From Hoplostethus atlanticus (lineage: Eukaryota > Chordata > Actinopteri > Trachichthyiformes > Trachichthyidae): a DNA stretch of 64,000 bases. The notes below the pieces were generated by a model. The model was not told where the DNA came from and made no database searches. It worked only from the letters and a program-made list of their open reading frames with translations. The stretch is from positions 1,247,501 to 1,311,500 of the forward strand of contig JAXDDX010000055.1 of NCBI GenBank assembly GCA_034670405.1. Direction: 5' to 3'. Shown one piece after another: positions 55,076 through 64,000 of the stretch. The translations under genes were made by a program, and so were the position numbers. How positions within the stretch are numbered: the first letter of the stretch is position 1; the number at the start of each line of letters is the position of its first letter.

Positions 55076-55437
55076 TGAAATGATATATTAATGAAAATAT
55101 TTTTAATTTAAGAAGGCAGGTTTCTATTACTTCTTTATAACATGTTTACATTAAAATGCACGTTTTTACTCAAACTTTTGAAATATTGCAAAAAATGAAT
55201 TAGGTGAGTTTCCACCCGCTGGGTCGAAGTGAATGAATGTCAAAAAAAAAAAGTGTATCTTTTTCAAGTTATTGTTCTTTAATGTCATTTGGCCATAATT
55301 CATACTGTCATCCAAATATGAAAACAAAGAAATGCATGTGGCGGTTATCTAATGCACCTTATGCATGGGAGAGACGGCAGGTCGGGAGGTCTTGGTGGAC
55401 AAGATCCCAGGATGCTTCTTCACTGCAAGAAGAATTG

Positions 55438-55440
<3 letters not shown>

Positions 55441-55494
<54 letters not shown>

Positions 55495-55502
55495 CTCTCT
55501 CT
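55441..55502. repeat. (CT)n microsatellite
   Basis: About 30 CT units with a single CG interruption near 55491. Confidence 0.95.
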
Positions 55503-56098
55503 GTCTTGTGTCCCTCTGTGTGTGGTGAAGCGTATCCGACCCTCCTAACTGTTACTGTCATCACCCTCTCTAATGTCGGGGCCCTCCGTCGTGCTAAACG
55601 AGGCCACCTTTCACCACCGTATCAGGGCACCCCCACCCCCCTCCCCGCCACGCCGCGGACTCGGACCCCCCCCGACGCTTTCAACTCCGACACACCTGTG
55701 TGTCCCACAACATCCCGGGCCATTTCCCCTGTCCTCAGACAAACAAGGACACCCCTCCTCCCCCCAAAACCACAACAACAAACCAGGAAGGAACACGAAT
55801 CAGGTGATGGACGTGCTCCGCTTAGTTATGGAAAGTTATGGAATTATACAACAGGGCTACGGTGGGAACCCTGGGTTTGAGTCTGACTGGGGGAGTGGTA
55901 GTAGCACACATATATTTGACATTCTTTTTGCACTACATTTTGCTTTGGCAGCGTAGAGTGGAGGGAAAAAGGGAGAGTGGAAAAGAGGGAAGAGACGAGA
56001 CAGAGCAAAGGTCATGAATCTATTTTAGTCCTGAGGCAGAAAGTATATGGTATGCACCTTAACTGACAAAACCACTAGTACACTCCGTTTTTTCTGAC

Positions 56099-56129
<31 letters not shown>

Positions 56130-56220
56130 CTGTGTTTTAACAGCTGTATTTATAGCCACTGAATTAAACCTGAATTAAAGATTCTGACATTTAAGGATAC
56201 AAAAAGCATAATTCCCCCCT

Positions 56221-56223
<3 letters not shown>
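55503..56223. other. gene-free
   Basis: C-rich sequence at 55625-55675 and a CA run at 56102-56127. No motif-bearing frame. Confidence 0.4.

Positions 56224-56273
<50 letters not shown>
56224..56273. repeat. (CA)n microsatellite
   Basis: About 24 uninterrupted CA units, among the longest dinucleotide runs in the window. Shorter CA runs follow at 56480-56504 and 56609-56628. Confidence 0.95.
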
Positions 56274-56277
<4 letters not shown>

Positions 56278-56639
56278 CCCTTCCCTCGGCTGTCTTTGAG
56301 GGTTTTTTGCTTGGGTTAGATGTAACTTCAGAAAGGCCAGGGTGCACCAGGCCTCCCTGTCTCCAGTTCGGCTCACATCATTCTCCATGCATCATTACCG
56401 CTGCAGGAACCTTGAGCCAATAAACAGCTCAGCGGCACTGCTCTTATTTAAAGGCAAGGGGGGGGAAATGGAAAAATACGCACACACACATACACACACA
56501 CACAGAAATCCACACACTGCCAGTCCAGCTGACACGCACATACATACATACCGCTTAAACATGATAACATAGTTAAAATGTACTGGACAAACCCATACAC
56601 AAGCTGTCACACACACACACACACACACGCACATCGCGG

Positions 56640-57160
56640 CAGCTCCTCACAGAATTCCTAGTGGACTGAAGTTAGATCTGAGAGCTGTAATTAATACACT
56701 CAACACCATTAGAGTCGACCCTCAGGACTTTTCACTGACGGAACCTTCAAATAATTAAAAACCTGCAATCAGATATGCGAGTGGCCGGCGCCGCGCGTCC
56801 AAAGATAGATGTGCGCGCCTTGTTTTCCACCTCATCCCGGGACAATATTCGGCCCCGCGGAGGAAAGGAAATGAAGAATAAATAAAAGAAGACATTGGCA
56901 GCGGCGGAATAATTATACGCCACTCTATCCAATCTACATAAATAAACGCTGGCTGGGCGAGGGGAGGGGAGGGGAGGGGAGGGAGGGGGTGCGCTCACGG
57001 CTATGGTTAAAATCATTTTTCAGGCCGCGGCCCCAGCGCGTTTTTTTTTTTTAAGCGTGTTTATGGCTGCGAGCGTGTTTTACATTGTAGATGAAATATT
57101 TAGTTTAGCTTGGCCGGGCTGCGGCGGGTGACTCAGGGCCCTGGATTGATGTGGAGTGTG
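56640..57160. other. candidate conserved non-coding block
   Basis: Unique sequence containing several homeodomain-type words ('gctgtaattaatacactc' near 56685, 'aaataattaaaaacc', 'ggaataattatacgcc'), an 'aaagatagatgtgcgcgc' word and CG-rich parts. A short GGGGA repeat lies at 56959-56985. No coding motif. The appearance is typical of a vertebrate developmental enhancer, but conservation was not tested. Confidence 0.4.
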
Positions 57161-57604
57161 TATCCTGGTGTGACATTAACCATCCATCTCTGACCTACAG
57201 CGCCGACACCACCAGGAACCCAACATGGTCCCCCTCCCTGGCGTTATTATCGGCGGATCTGTTTTTACATGTCTCCTATTCTCAAATGCCATGCCATTAT
57301 TGTTTGGAGATGTGTGGTTGTGCGGCCTAATGCGAGGGTGATGGGGGAGTTTGCTGGAGGAGGAGGAGGAGGAGGATGCGGGGACGCCTCCACCCTTTGC
57401 GCAGTTTCAAATCGGGAACCGCGAGTCGCTTTTAATCGCCAAGTACAATAAATGTGCAGATGTGCAGTGACAGTCTTGGCAGCGTTGGTCTGAAGAGGCT
57501 GACAACTTACAGAGCTTCACAGTGCATACTGATACACATGGTACCGGGACAGCAAGAACCGCACAGTGCAAAGGGGACATACTGTGGACGGTGCGTAGGC
57601 AGGA
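57161..57604. other. gene-free
   Basis: Unique DNA with a short GGA run (57357-57374). Nothing recognised. Confidence 0.4.
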
Positions 57605-58045
57605 ATAGGTTTCGACTGATATGGGTTTTTTAAATGCTGATATATTGGGATTCAGTGTTTTCCGCCAGACGTGTATTCTTGGCAGGATGGAAAAACCTCT
57701 GACACAGCAGAAGATGGAGCACTAAAAGTTCCCCATCCCAACCCAGGACATTAATAATGATAAAATACGGACGGACGGGGTGCACGGCTCAGCGGTTAGC
57801 AGCTGTTGCAAGAAGCAAGAAGGATCCGGTGTGGAGTTTGCGTGTTCTCCCCATGTTTGCGTGGGTTTCCTGCAAGTTTTCCCTCCCACAGTCCAAGGAC
57901 ATGCAAGTCACATGGGCTGGAGACTCTAAATTGCCCATAGGTGTGAATGTGTCTATCTGTGCTATCAGAGGTGCATGTCACCTATTGGCCAATATCCAAC
58001 TTTATATATCAGCACAATATATCGGTCTAACCCAGATCGCTCTGC
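57605..58045 (+). mobile_element. family A dispersed repeat, copy 3, with nested repeat
   Basis: The 5' end 'tttcgactgatatgggtttt' lies at about 57610-57629. The 3' part resumes at about 57955 with 'tatctgtgctatcagaggtg', matching copy 2's 'tatctgtcatatcagaggtg' (near 52480), and ends 'cacaatatatcggtctaacc' near 58011-58030. The middle is occupied by a different repeat (57776-57950). Confidence 0.7.
57776..57950 (+). mobile_element. dispersed teleost repeat ('ggctcagcggttagca' type)
   Basis: 'acggctcagcggttagcagc' is followed by 'gtgtggagtttgcgtgttct', 'cccatgtttgcgtgggtttc' and 'cccacagtccaaggacatgc'. This is a very common teleost repeat, here lacking its GGTTCGAATCC-like word. It lies inside family A, so it was inserted later. 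Confidence 0.8.
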
Positions 58046-58330
58046 TGGATAAACCTCGGAGTCCCATATGCTGAAGTTACAGTGTCTGGGCTTCTTATCA
58101 TGGCCATGTTGCATTATCTCCCCTGCTAATGTCACATCTCCAGGTTTATCAGATGGGAAGCCGTGAGTCTGAGTCCTTGTTCGGAGCCGCTATCTGTTTG
58201 CCCGATCGAGACGCTTGTCGCCGTTAGCTGTTTTCACCTCCTCTGCAAAGGCCGCTGTTCCAGCTGAAAGGTTGTGTGGGGATGCTGGGTCCCCCCGGGC
58301 TTAGCGGGGCCTTGATCAGATAGCACACCT

Positions 58331-58333
<3 letters not shown>

Positions 58334-58367
<34 letters not shown>

Positions 58368-58477
58368 CAAGCAAGCAGGCAGGCATGCACGCTCACACAT
58401 ATACACGTATGCATGCACGGACTCAAACAAAAACAGATACACACACACAGATACACACACACACACACACACACACA
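58334..58477. repeat. two (CA)n runs with CAGG-rich spacer
   Basis: CA units at 58334-58365 and 58453-58477. The spacer includes a GGCA/GCAA degenerate repeat at 58366-58386. Confidence 0.93.
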
Positions 58478-58636
58478 TACCCATGCTAGCAGGGGGTCCA
58501 GATCAGCACCACCATGCATCGGTGGACTTGTAAAGCAGGGCTAGCTGGCTCGATCGCTCATTGGCCGGCGCGCTCCATCAGCCCCTCCGTCAGTCTGTCC
58601 ATCTGTCTGACCCGTCTGTCTGTCAGTGGTTCCATC

Positions 58637-58835
58637 CAAACACAAGAACATCTCAACACAACAACCACCCATCACAACAACAACCCACGAGAATAACAAC
58701 ACAACAACCACCCATCACAACATCAACCCAACGCAACATCCCAAAACAACACAACAGCCCAAGACCACAAACCAACACAACAACAACCCAACTCAACCCA
58801 ATCTAACACAACTCAACCCAATCTAACACCCAACA
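58637..58835. repeat. CAA/CAAC-rich degenerate tandem repeat
   Basis: 'acacaacaaccacccatcac' occurs at about 58656 and 58699, and 'actcaacccaatctaacac' at about 58791 and 58810. It gives stop-free asparagine/threonine-rich frames that are not genes. Confidence 0.85.
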
Positions 58836-58848
58836 CAGCGGCCCTCGG

Positions 58849-58878
58849 CATAAAGCTGCTATATTCAGCAGCTTTATG
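58849..58878. repeat. perfect 12-bp hairpin
   Basis: CATAAAGCTGCT at 58849-58860 pairs exactly with 58867-58878 across a 6-base loop. No T-run follows, so there is no reason to call it a terminator. Confidence 0.85.
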
Positions 58879-59714
58879 TAGCAAATTCCAAATTGTTTTG
58901 CAGGGTGTTTGTATGTTGACATAAATAGCACCTGCAGGAAGTCATTTACCTTTAATATCTTTAATATCTTTAATTAATATCTAATATCTTTGGGCATCAA
59001 AGCTTGAAGGTGAAAAGCATGGGAAAGTGTTTCTTGTACTCCTACTGTAATACTTCCACTCCAGCCTTACTAGGCCGTTCTGATGTGTTATCAAATGTTG
59101 CAAAAGTCTTCAGTAGTGATGGCCAGTCGTACCCTCCCTGGCCATGGGGGGGAGTAAGAGACCCACGTGTCTCCCCTCACTCTTCCCTGGCCTCCCATTC
59201 ATCTGTGAGGGCTTATCACATCATGTATATTAGGTTTGTAGAAGACCATAATCCATGACTATATATATAGACATATAAAACTGCGATGGTGGCAGGTAGC
59301 GACCACAGATGCCCTACTGGTGAACCTTGGCTTTTGATTGACACTGGCAGCCTGGCCGGCTAGTTGGGATTCCAAGCGGCTGTCCACTCTCTTTAAATTG
59401 CTGCCTTACTTATTACTGGGGCAAACAGACAGATATTTGTTAATGAAGCCACATGCTCGAGTAACTCTAGCTCCCTCCGAGGCGCTGGGGAGAGAGCACC
59501 CACTTCATCCTAGGCGGGCCCTCCTGGACTAGGTGGGGTGGGGGGGGGGTCGGTGGGGGTCGGGGGCAAGGGTCAAGGGCAGGGGTCACAGGGTTTTAAG
59601 CTGCCAGGGTCCACTAGGCAGAGGTTATCTGTACCTAATGGACTGGTTAAAAGCAAAGAAATGCAACAACACTGAGTGTCACTGCAGCACTCCAGCCCCT
59701 CTCAGTTACTCAGC

Positions 59715-59715
<1 letters not shown>
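58879..59715. other. gene-free
   Basis: Repeated TTTAATATCT words at 58950-58985 and a G-rich region at 59530-59590. Nothing else recognised. Confidence 0.45.

Positions 59716-59750
<35 letters not shown>
59716..59750. repeat. (GA)n microsatellite
   Basis: About 17 GA units. Confidence 0.95.
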
Positions 59751-59752
<2 letters not shown>

Positions 59753-59859
59753 CTGTAAGTGTATAATTAATTGAATGGAACAGTTGAATTTAACTTTTTT
59801 TTGACAGTATTGCTGATAACACTGATATTTATTGATGTTTCTATTAATTACAACTAGTC

Positions 59860-60250
59860 ATCTGTTAATGTGTATAATGTTATCTCAATTTCCACCACAT
59901 TGCTTCGGCAGCAGAGAATATAGCAGATTTAAACGCTATGGACAAGTGGCACTGATGTCACTCACAGTACAAGCTCATTTGTAATGTTTGTGCTAAATGA
60001 GAGGCGGGATTAATTTCTGCCACTATATCTTGGTAAAGGATTAAAGGAAGTGATGATAATATCTCAAAGCATGCGCTGCGTTAAATGTCATGAACAAACT
60101 TCATTTATAGCAGTGGCTTGTGTAAAGCGAGCCTCGGAGTGCTTTGATTCCAGCCAACTGGAGCAGGAACATGTCTATAATAAGCCACAATGCTATGCGA
60201 TTACATCCATTTCAATCAGCACACGGGGGATAGAGGGATAGCATTGGTGG
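59860..60250. other. candidate conserved non-coding block
   Basis: Unique, balanced sequence with 'gcgggattaatttctgccac' and other TAAT-containing words and no simple repeats. No motif-bearing frame. Inference from appearance only. Confidence 0.4.
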
Positions 60251-60254
60251 CACC

Positions 60255-60425
60255 AGGGTCGGGCTGTAATGGGTTAAAGGTAATGGGATTACAGTAATCC
60301 GATGACTGGAACTGAAAGTAATCAGATTAATTTGCCGTATTTGAGTACCTCAGTGGATTACATTACTTATAAGCAGGTAATCAGTAAACTTGATGAATGA
60401 ATGAATGAATGAATGAATGAACAAG
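60255..60425. mobile_element. dispersed repeat end plus (GAAT)n
   Basis: 'cgggctgtaatgggttaaag' and 'agtaatcagattaatttgcc' are words of a common teleost repeat. A related reverse-oriented end lies at 61826-62060. A (GAAT)n run of about 7 units is at 60393-60421. Confidence 0.5.
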
Positions 60426-60640
60426 ACCACAAATTGTCTGTCTACTTAAAGTAATAATGCACATTTTCAAATAAATAGAAGAAGAACTGGGAGGTTAGCA
60501 TGAGCAGCGATATCCTCCACCTACACAAACTCAAACTTCACCAACAGAAAATCCAAGACATCACAGTACTGGACACACTGTTTGATTGACAGGTGATCTC
60601 TGGGAAGTGAAGTGCAGAAACAATGAACGCTGAGCACCAA
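60426..60640. other. gene-free
   Basis: Nothing recognised. Confidence 0.35.
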
Positions 60641-60960
60641 AGATGGAGACTACATGAAACGATATTTCCACTTTAAATGTTGTATTTCATGAAAAAGCCC
60701 CAAAAAAACCCCAGCTAGTTCAAAAGAACTCCACATGGCGTTCATCAGGTAGCAGACCATCACTCTTCGCGCAGTTTGGTGTGCTACTCCCTGAGAAAGG
60801 CCACAGCATGGATGAAACACAGTGGAGTTGGTTTTTAATATGGTCTTTTGAACTAGCCATGCAATAAAGGCTTGCATTAGGAATAGAGCACTTCCACCAA
60901 ATGTCTCCACATACTGGAACCCAATGGAAGCACCCGTCATCCTCTCTCAGGATTTCTATA
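60641..60960 (+). mobile_element. possible retroelement 3' end
   Basis: The plus strand reads 'ccctgagaaaggccacagca', 'gatgaaacacagtggagttg', then 'caataaaggct'. This order (GAGAAAGGCC, a GAAACG-like word, CAATAAAGGC) resembles the 3' region of several fish retroelements. The minus-strand frame over it (96 codons) has no motif and is not called a gene. The class is uncertain. Confidence 0.35.
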
Positions 60961-61670
60961 GGGATAGCTACATCACATCCTGCTTTTGCTTAATGAAAGT
61001 AACCTTTCCAACGCTGGCTTGGAAGAAGTGTGCAGCAAAGGGCTTTGGTGAAGGATGAGGCTGATCATGAAAGGCTAGCATGTTGGTGCTGAGAGACATT
61101 ATCGAATTCCCCCGCACCACCAGAAGGCTGCCTATCAAACAATGTTTCATTCAAGTCAAAAACATCCTGCAGTTTCCTCAAGCTTTTCCTGGCCCTAGAC
61201 ACTGACACCGGAGCCCCGAAACAGTCACCAGGGTTGACGCTTTTAATCTTTTCATCATCGGACTAAATAAATTCATGCTCGCCGCTAGACCTCAGGGCGG
61301 AAAATAATAGGAAAAGCGCCCAGAGGCACCGTGGGCCACAGGTGACCGCTCACAGATTATTTATGAGCGTGTGTGTAGGGGAATCTAGCGATGGAATGCT
61401 CACCGGGTTCTGAGGCAGATTCATTACCGAGCACATCCTTGGGAAATCAGTACAGTGGCTGTGTAAACCCCCAACAAAGACACTCTGCTGTGAAAAATGA
61501 ACACAGCAGAAGACACCTCAGCGCTATCGCTGTCTAACGGCCCGTAAACAACACAACAACTTACTCACCTCGGGGAGCAATCGCCGTGCCAAAGAACCTA
61601 GTTTGAAGCTGATGAAAGCACCTTTATGCTCAAGCAGGCCGGCAGGGCTACACAGAAAACACAATCCTTT
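60961..61670. other. gene-free; possible regulatory block at 61190-61600
   Basis: The block 61190-61460 is unique, GC-balanced and contains 'acagattatttatgagcgtg' and 'cggactaaataaattcatgc'. No gene. A regulatory role is inference only. Confidence 0.35.
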
Positions 61671-61752
61671 AAAGAATAGGATAGCATAGACAAGAATAGA
61701 ATAGAGTGGGACATAATAGAATAAAACAGAATAGAATAGAAGATACTTTAAA
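61671..61752. repeat. degenerate (AGAAT)n repeat
   Basis: AGAATAGAATAG-type pentamers with interruptions. Confidence 0.8.
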
Positions 61753-61825
61753 AGATCCCCGGGTCACATAGCAGCTAGTAGACATGGTTTACATTGGTTA
61801 AAACTGTAGTCAGAACACACCAACT

Positions 61826-62060
61826 CAGTAATGTAATCTGATTACTTTTAGATAACCGCCCCAATCCATAGACTAGGAAGTTAATAATGTTATTAATGTC
61901 ACCACCAATTATTTCAAGAGCTATAATCTCCAAATCTATATGCTTTTTGTTCAGTTTAAATATTTTTCTGAGTACAAGTACAATAATCTAAACTGTGTTT
62001 TTGTCAGTTACGTAACTGAATCATAGTCACCTTTTTGTTGTAATCAGCTGTGTAATTCTA
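61826..62060. mobile_element. dispersed repeat fragment ('gtaatctgattactttt' type)
   Basis: 'taatgtaatctgattacttt' near 61830 and 'gtcagttacgtaactgaatc' near 62004 are words of a common teleost repeat, in opposite orientation to the fragment at 60255. Confidence 0.45.
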
Positions 62061-62081
62061 ATTAATCCTGTTATATCTATA

Positions 62082-62350
62082 TAAGGGGGCTTGAAGTTGC
62101 CGATAGTTGATGTTTTGTACCAATATTCAATGTTAGTAATAATAATAATGATAAGAAGAAGAAGATAAAGTTCAGGTTAAGGGCTTCCCATAGACACCCA
62201 ATGTAGTGTAGATCAATTATACAATAAATATGGAACATCAAACAAACTGCTGCATTCCTCATATGGAAGGTGGACAACATTAACTGGCCAATATCCCATT
62301 TTTTTAATAAAAGACCAATATTGGCCCAATATATCAGCCTAACTGCAGTT
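62082..62350 (+). mobile_element. family A dispersed repeat, copy 4
   Basis: The least interrupted copy. The 5' part 'gttgccgatagttgatgttt' and an ATAATA run (62130-62160) lead to the core 'caggttaagggcttcccata' at 62174-62193. Next come 'agatcaattatacaataaat' and 'ggtggacaacattaactggc', and the 3' end is 'cccaatatatcagcctaact'. Colinear with copies at 9917, 52399 and 57605. Confidence 0.85.
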
Positions 62351-62668
62351 CTATGCAATCAGTTACTCTCCAGCCTTGGCTGCAGGAACCCCACTCTCTT
62401 GGAAGAACTGATTTGTCTTGTACATTAGCAGCAGAAGTTGCTGCCTGGGAGAAGCTGGCTAGTTTGTCTTTGGTCCAGAGGGAAGGTGAGCCGCTGCTCC
62501 GTGGAGCGAGGCTCATCCATCCAGGTGGCTGCTGACAGGGCCAGATAAGCATCTCACCCTGGGCAAAAATAACACAGCGTCCCATTGAGACCTGATAATT
62601 ACATGGGCCCACTGCCACACCGGGCCTGATGTATGGCCCCAGATAGCCATCTCACACCCGCTAAGCTG

Positions 62669-62670
<2 letters not shown>
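62351..62670. other. gene-free
   Basis: Unique sequence, nothing recognised. Confidence 0.4.

Positions 62671-62702
<32 letters not shown>
62671..62702. repeat. (CA)n microsatellite
   Basis: About 15 CA units. Confidence 0.95.
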
Positions 62703-62705
<3 letters not shown>

Positions 62706-64000
62706 TACACACTTGCACTAAACACGTGGGTTGAATGAGCACGCACACACATACCCATAAACACCCACTGTGATGGCATATAACTCCCATTATGGTCTCA
62801 GAAAATGTATCTGCAGCTAACTTTAGCTGCGAGGTGTCACGTTCCCGCGAGCGTTAATGCAAAAGGTGCAAAAAGCAAGTGTTTTAAAGGTGTTAAAGTG
62901 AGTCGCGCTCCAGGGCCGCAGGTAACGCGGCTCTTTCAGCGCGAACCGCCGCAAGATAAGAAATATCACTGACACCTAGCGTGACGGGGAGATGTTAGCA
63001 TGCTATCTTTTCTTGTCACCAAACACGCTACCTGCTGAAGCTATACACTCAACAACCTGTTCAGCACCTTGTCCCAACAAATATAACCCCCCAGTCAAAC
63101 ATTAGTGAACATTAGTTAGTCTCGAGATGAAGCCCCAATTTCTACTGAATGCATCGTAGCATTGCATGGGACGCTTTCCTCTTTTAGGCTGCTGAAATAA
63201 AAGTCTGGAAACCAGTAGTTTATGGGACATGAGTTCTGTATGTCTTTTCAGAAAGAATAGGCTGCAGTGATATACATGATCCTTAGTACCTAATAGATGC
63301 ATGGAGGATCCAACAGTTGTTACTGTTATGCTAGCTAGAGATACTGTGATAAGTACAATGTGGTTCACCTGCAAAGCTAACGCTAACCATCGCCTTACAC
63401 CGGGATCATGCTTAATCCCATAGGAAAGCAACATGCAAGAAGAGATCTCATATTTCTACCTTTTATTTCTCCATGGCACAAATGAGACTAAAGGCACTTT
63501 CTCCTGTTTCTCAAATTCAACTCAAGAGAAACAACCACATATAAGATCATGTTTAAAACAAGAGCTCTCCAAATGATCCTAAATAAGTGCCATTTAACTC
63601 TCCTGGATATGAGACCATGTGATTAGAGAAAGATCCCAAAGAAAACTCAATGTGATGTTTTATGACTCCTTCTTCTCAAACATGCACAGTTTTCCTATTG
63701 AAGCCATGGGGCCAGCAGCCATATAGTAGGAGCTGATTATCAGTATAGATGTCACATGTTAGCATCTTCAAATTTATCTCATAAAGTCTCAAGAATTTAT
63801 TCTCTCTGTTGTCTCCTCGTTGCTCCTAAGGGGGTTTTAGGAGAAACATTCATCACAAAATTAGACAAAATTGAGATCTCTATTTCTTAAGAGATGAAGA
63901 AAAGACAAAGACTTTTCCTCTGGGATTTGTAATGCATTTGTGTTGCTGTAAAGGATCAACGTAATTACAGTATAACACAAACTTTCTTTGCACTTCTCAT
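62703..64000. other. gene-free; probable dispersed repeat at the end
   Basis: No gene recognised. From about 63470 the sequence ('aaattcaactcaagagaaac', 'ttttcctattgaagccatgg', 'ctcctcgttgctcctaaggg') resembles a common teleost dispersed repeat that continues past the window edge. Family not assigned. Confidence 0.4.

Noticed and set aside
58849..58878. Rho-independent-type terminator
   Set aside because: The hairpin has no T-run and the genome is eukaryotic.
59896..59912. U6 snRNA-like start (TTGCTTCGGCAGCA)
   Set aside because: The match is about 14 bases and the following sequence diverges from U6; likely chance or a tiny relic.
60650..60940. 96-codon minus-strand frame
   Set aside because: The plus strand looks like a retroelement 3' region; the frame has no motif.

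Overview
This window looks like a piece of a teleost (ray-finned) fish chromosome with no recognisable host protein-coding exon. The teleost call rests on the repeats: several CR1/L2/Rex1-type LINE relics, Tc1-like transposases of the kinds common in fish, dispersed repeats of a teleost type, and very dense (CA)n, (GA)n and poly-C/poly-G tracts. The species cannot be named from the sequence. Nothing here is prokaryotic: no operons, CRISPR arrays or rRNA were found. The window reads like intergenic DNA or a very large intron, with unique non-repetitive blocks that may be cis-regulatory, separated by decayed transposons. All open frames of interest belong to transposons or to tandem repeats.

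Layout. 1-2293: 3' part of a comparatively young LINE, open from the first base to 1734 and broken by one extra base. 3.1-3.9 kb: older LINE relic. 4-9 kb: gene-free, with microsatellites. 9.0-9.8 kb: a 21-bp minisatellite open in several frames on both strands. 9.9-10.85 kb: a dispersed repeat called family A here, split by a Tc1/mariner element. 11-14 kb: GA/CT tracts and possibly conserved non-coding DNA. 14.3-15.0 kb: antisense Tc1 relic. 15.65-17.98 kb: LINE relic split by a DNA transposon with 23-bp perfect inverted repeats and a Myb/SANT-like coding remnant. 19-24 kb: dispersed repeats and a third Tc1 relic. 24.8-26 kb: fourth LINE. 27.5-28.07 kb: solo LTR with intact 5-bp target-site duplication. 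29-30 kb: degenerate tandem repeats. 32.2-32.7 kb: dispersed repeat with a palindromic hAT-type MITE and 8-bp target-site duplication. 34.3-35.96 kb: Ty3/Gypsy pol pseudogene with an internal tandem duplication. 36.75-38.03 kb: DNA transposon with a zinc-finger protein relic on the minus strand and a 6-bp target-site duplication. 38-38.6 kb: degenerate minisatellite. 38.8-50 kb: MITE-like elements, many simple repeats and GC-rich unique blocks. 50-64 kb: more family-A copies, SINE-like pieces, microsatellites and unique blocks.

How it fits together. The most informative structures are nested insertions, which give a relative chronology: Tc1 into family A, a Harbinger-like element into a LINE, a dispersed teleost repeat into family A, and a hAT foldback MITE into a CTAAC-rich tract. 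Every transposon protein is broken, so nothing here is likely to be autonomous, although the first LINE is damaged only lightly within the part visible. Candidate regulatory blocks are proposed from appearance only (non-repetitive, balanced composition, clusters of TAATTA-type sites); conservation could not be tested.
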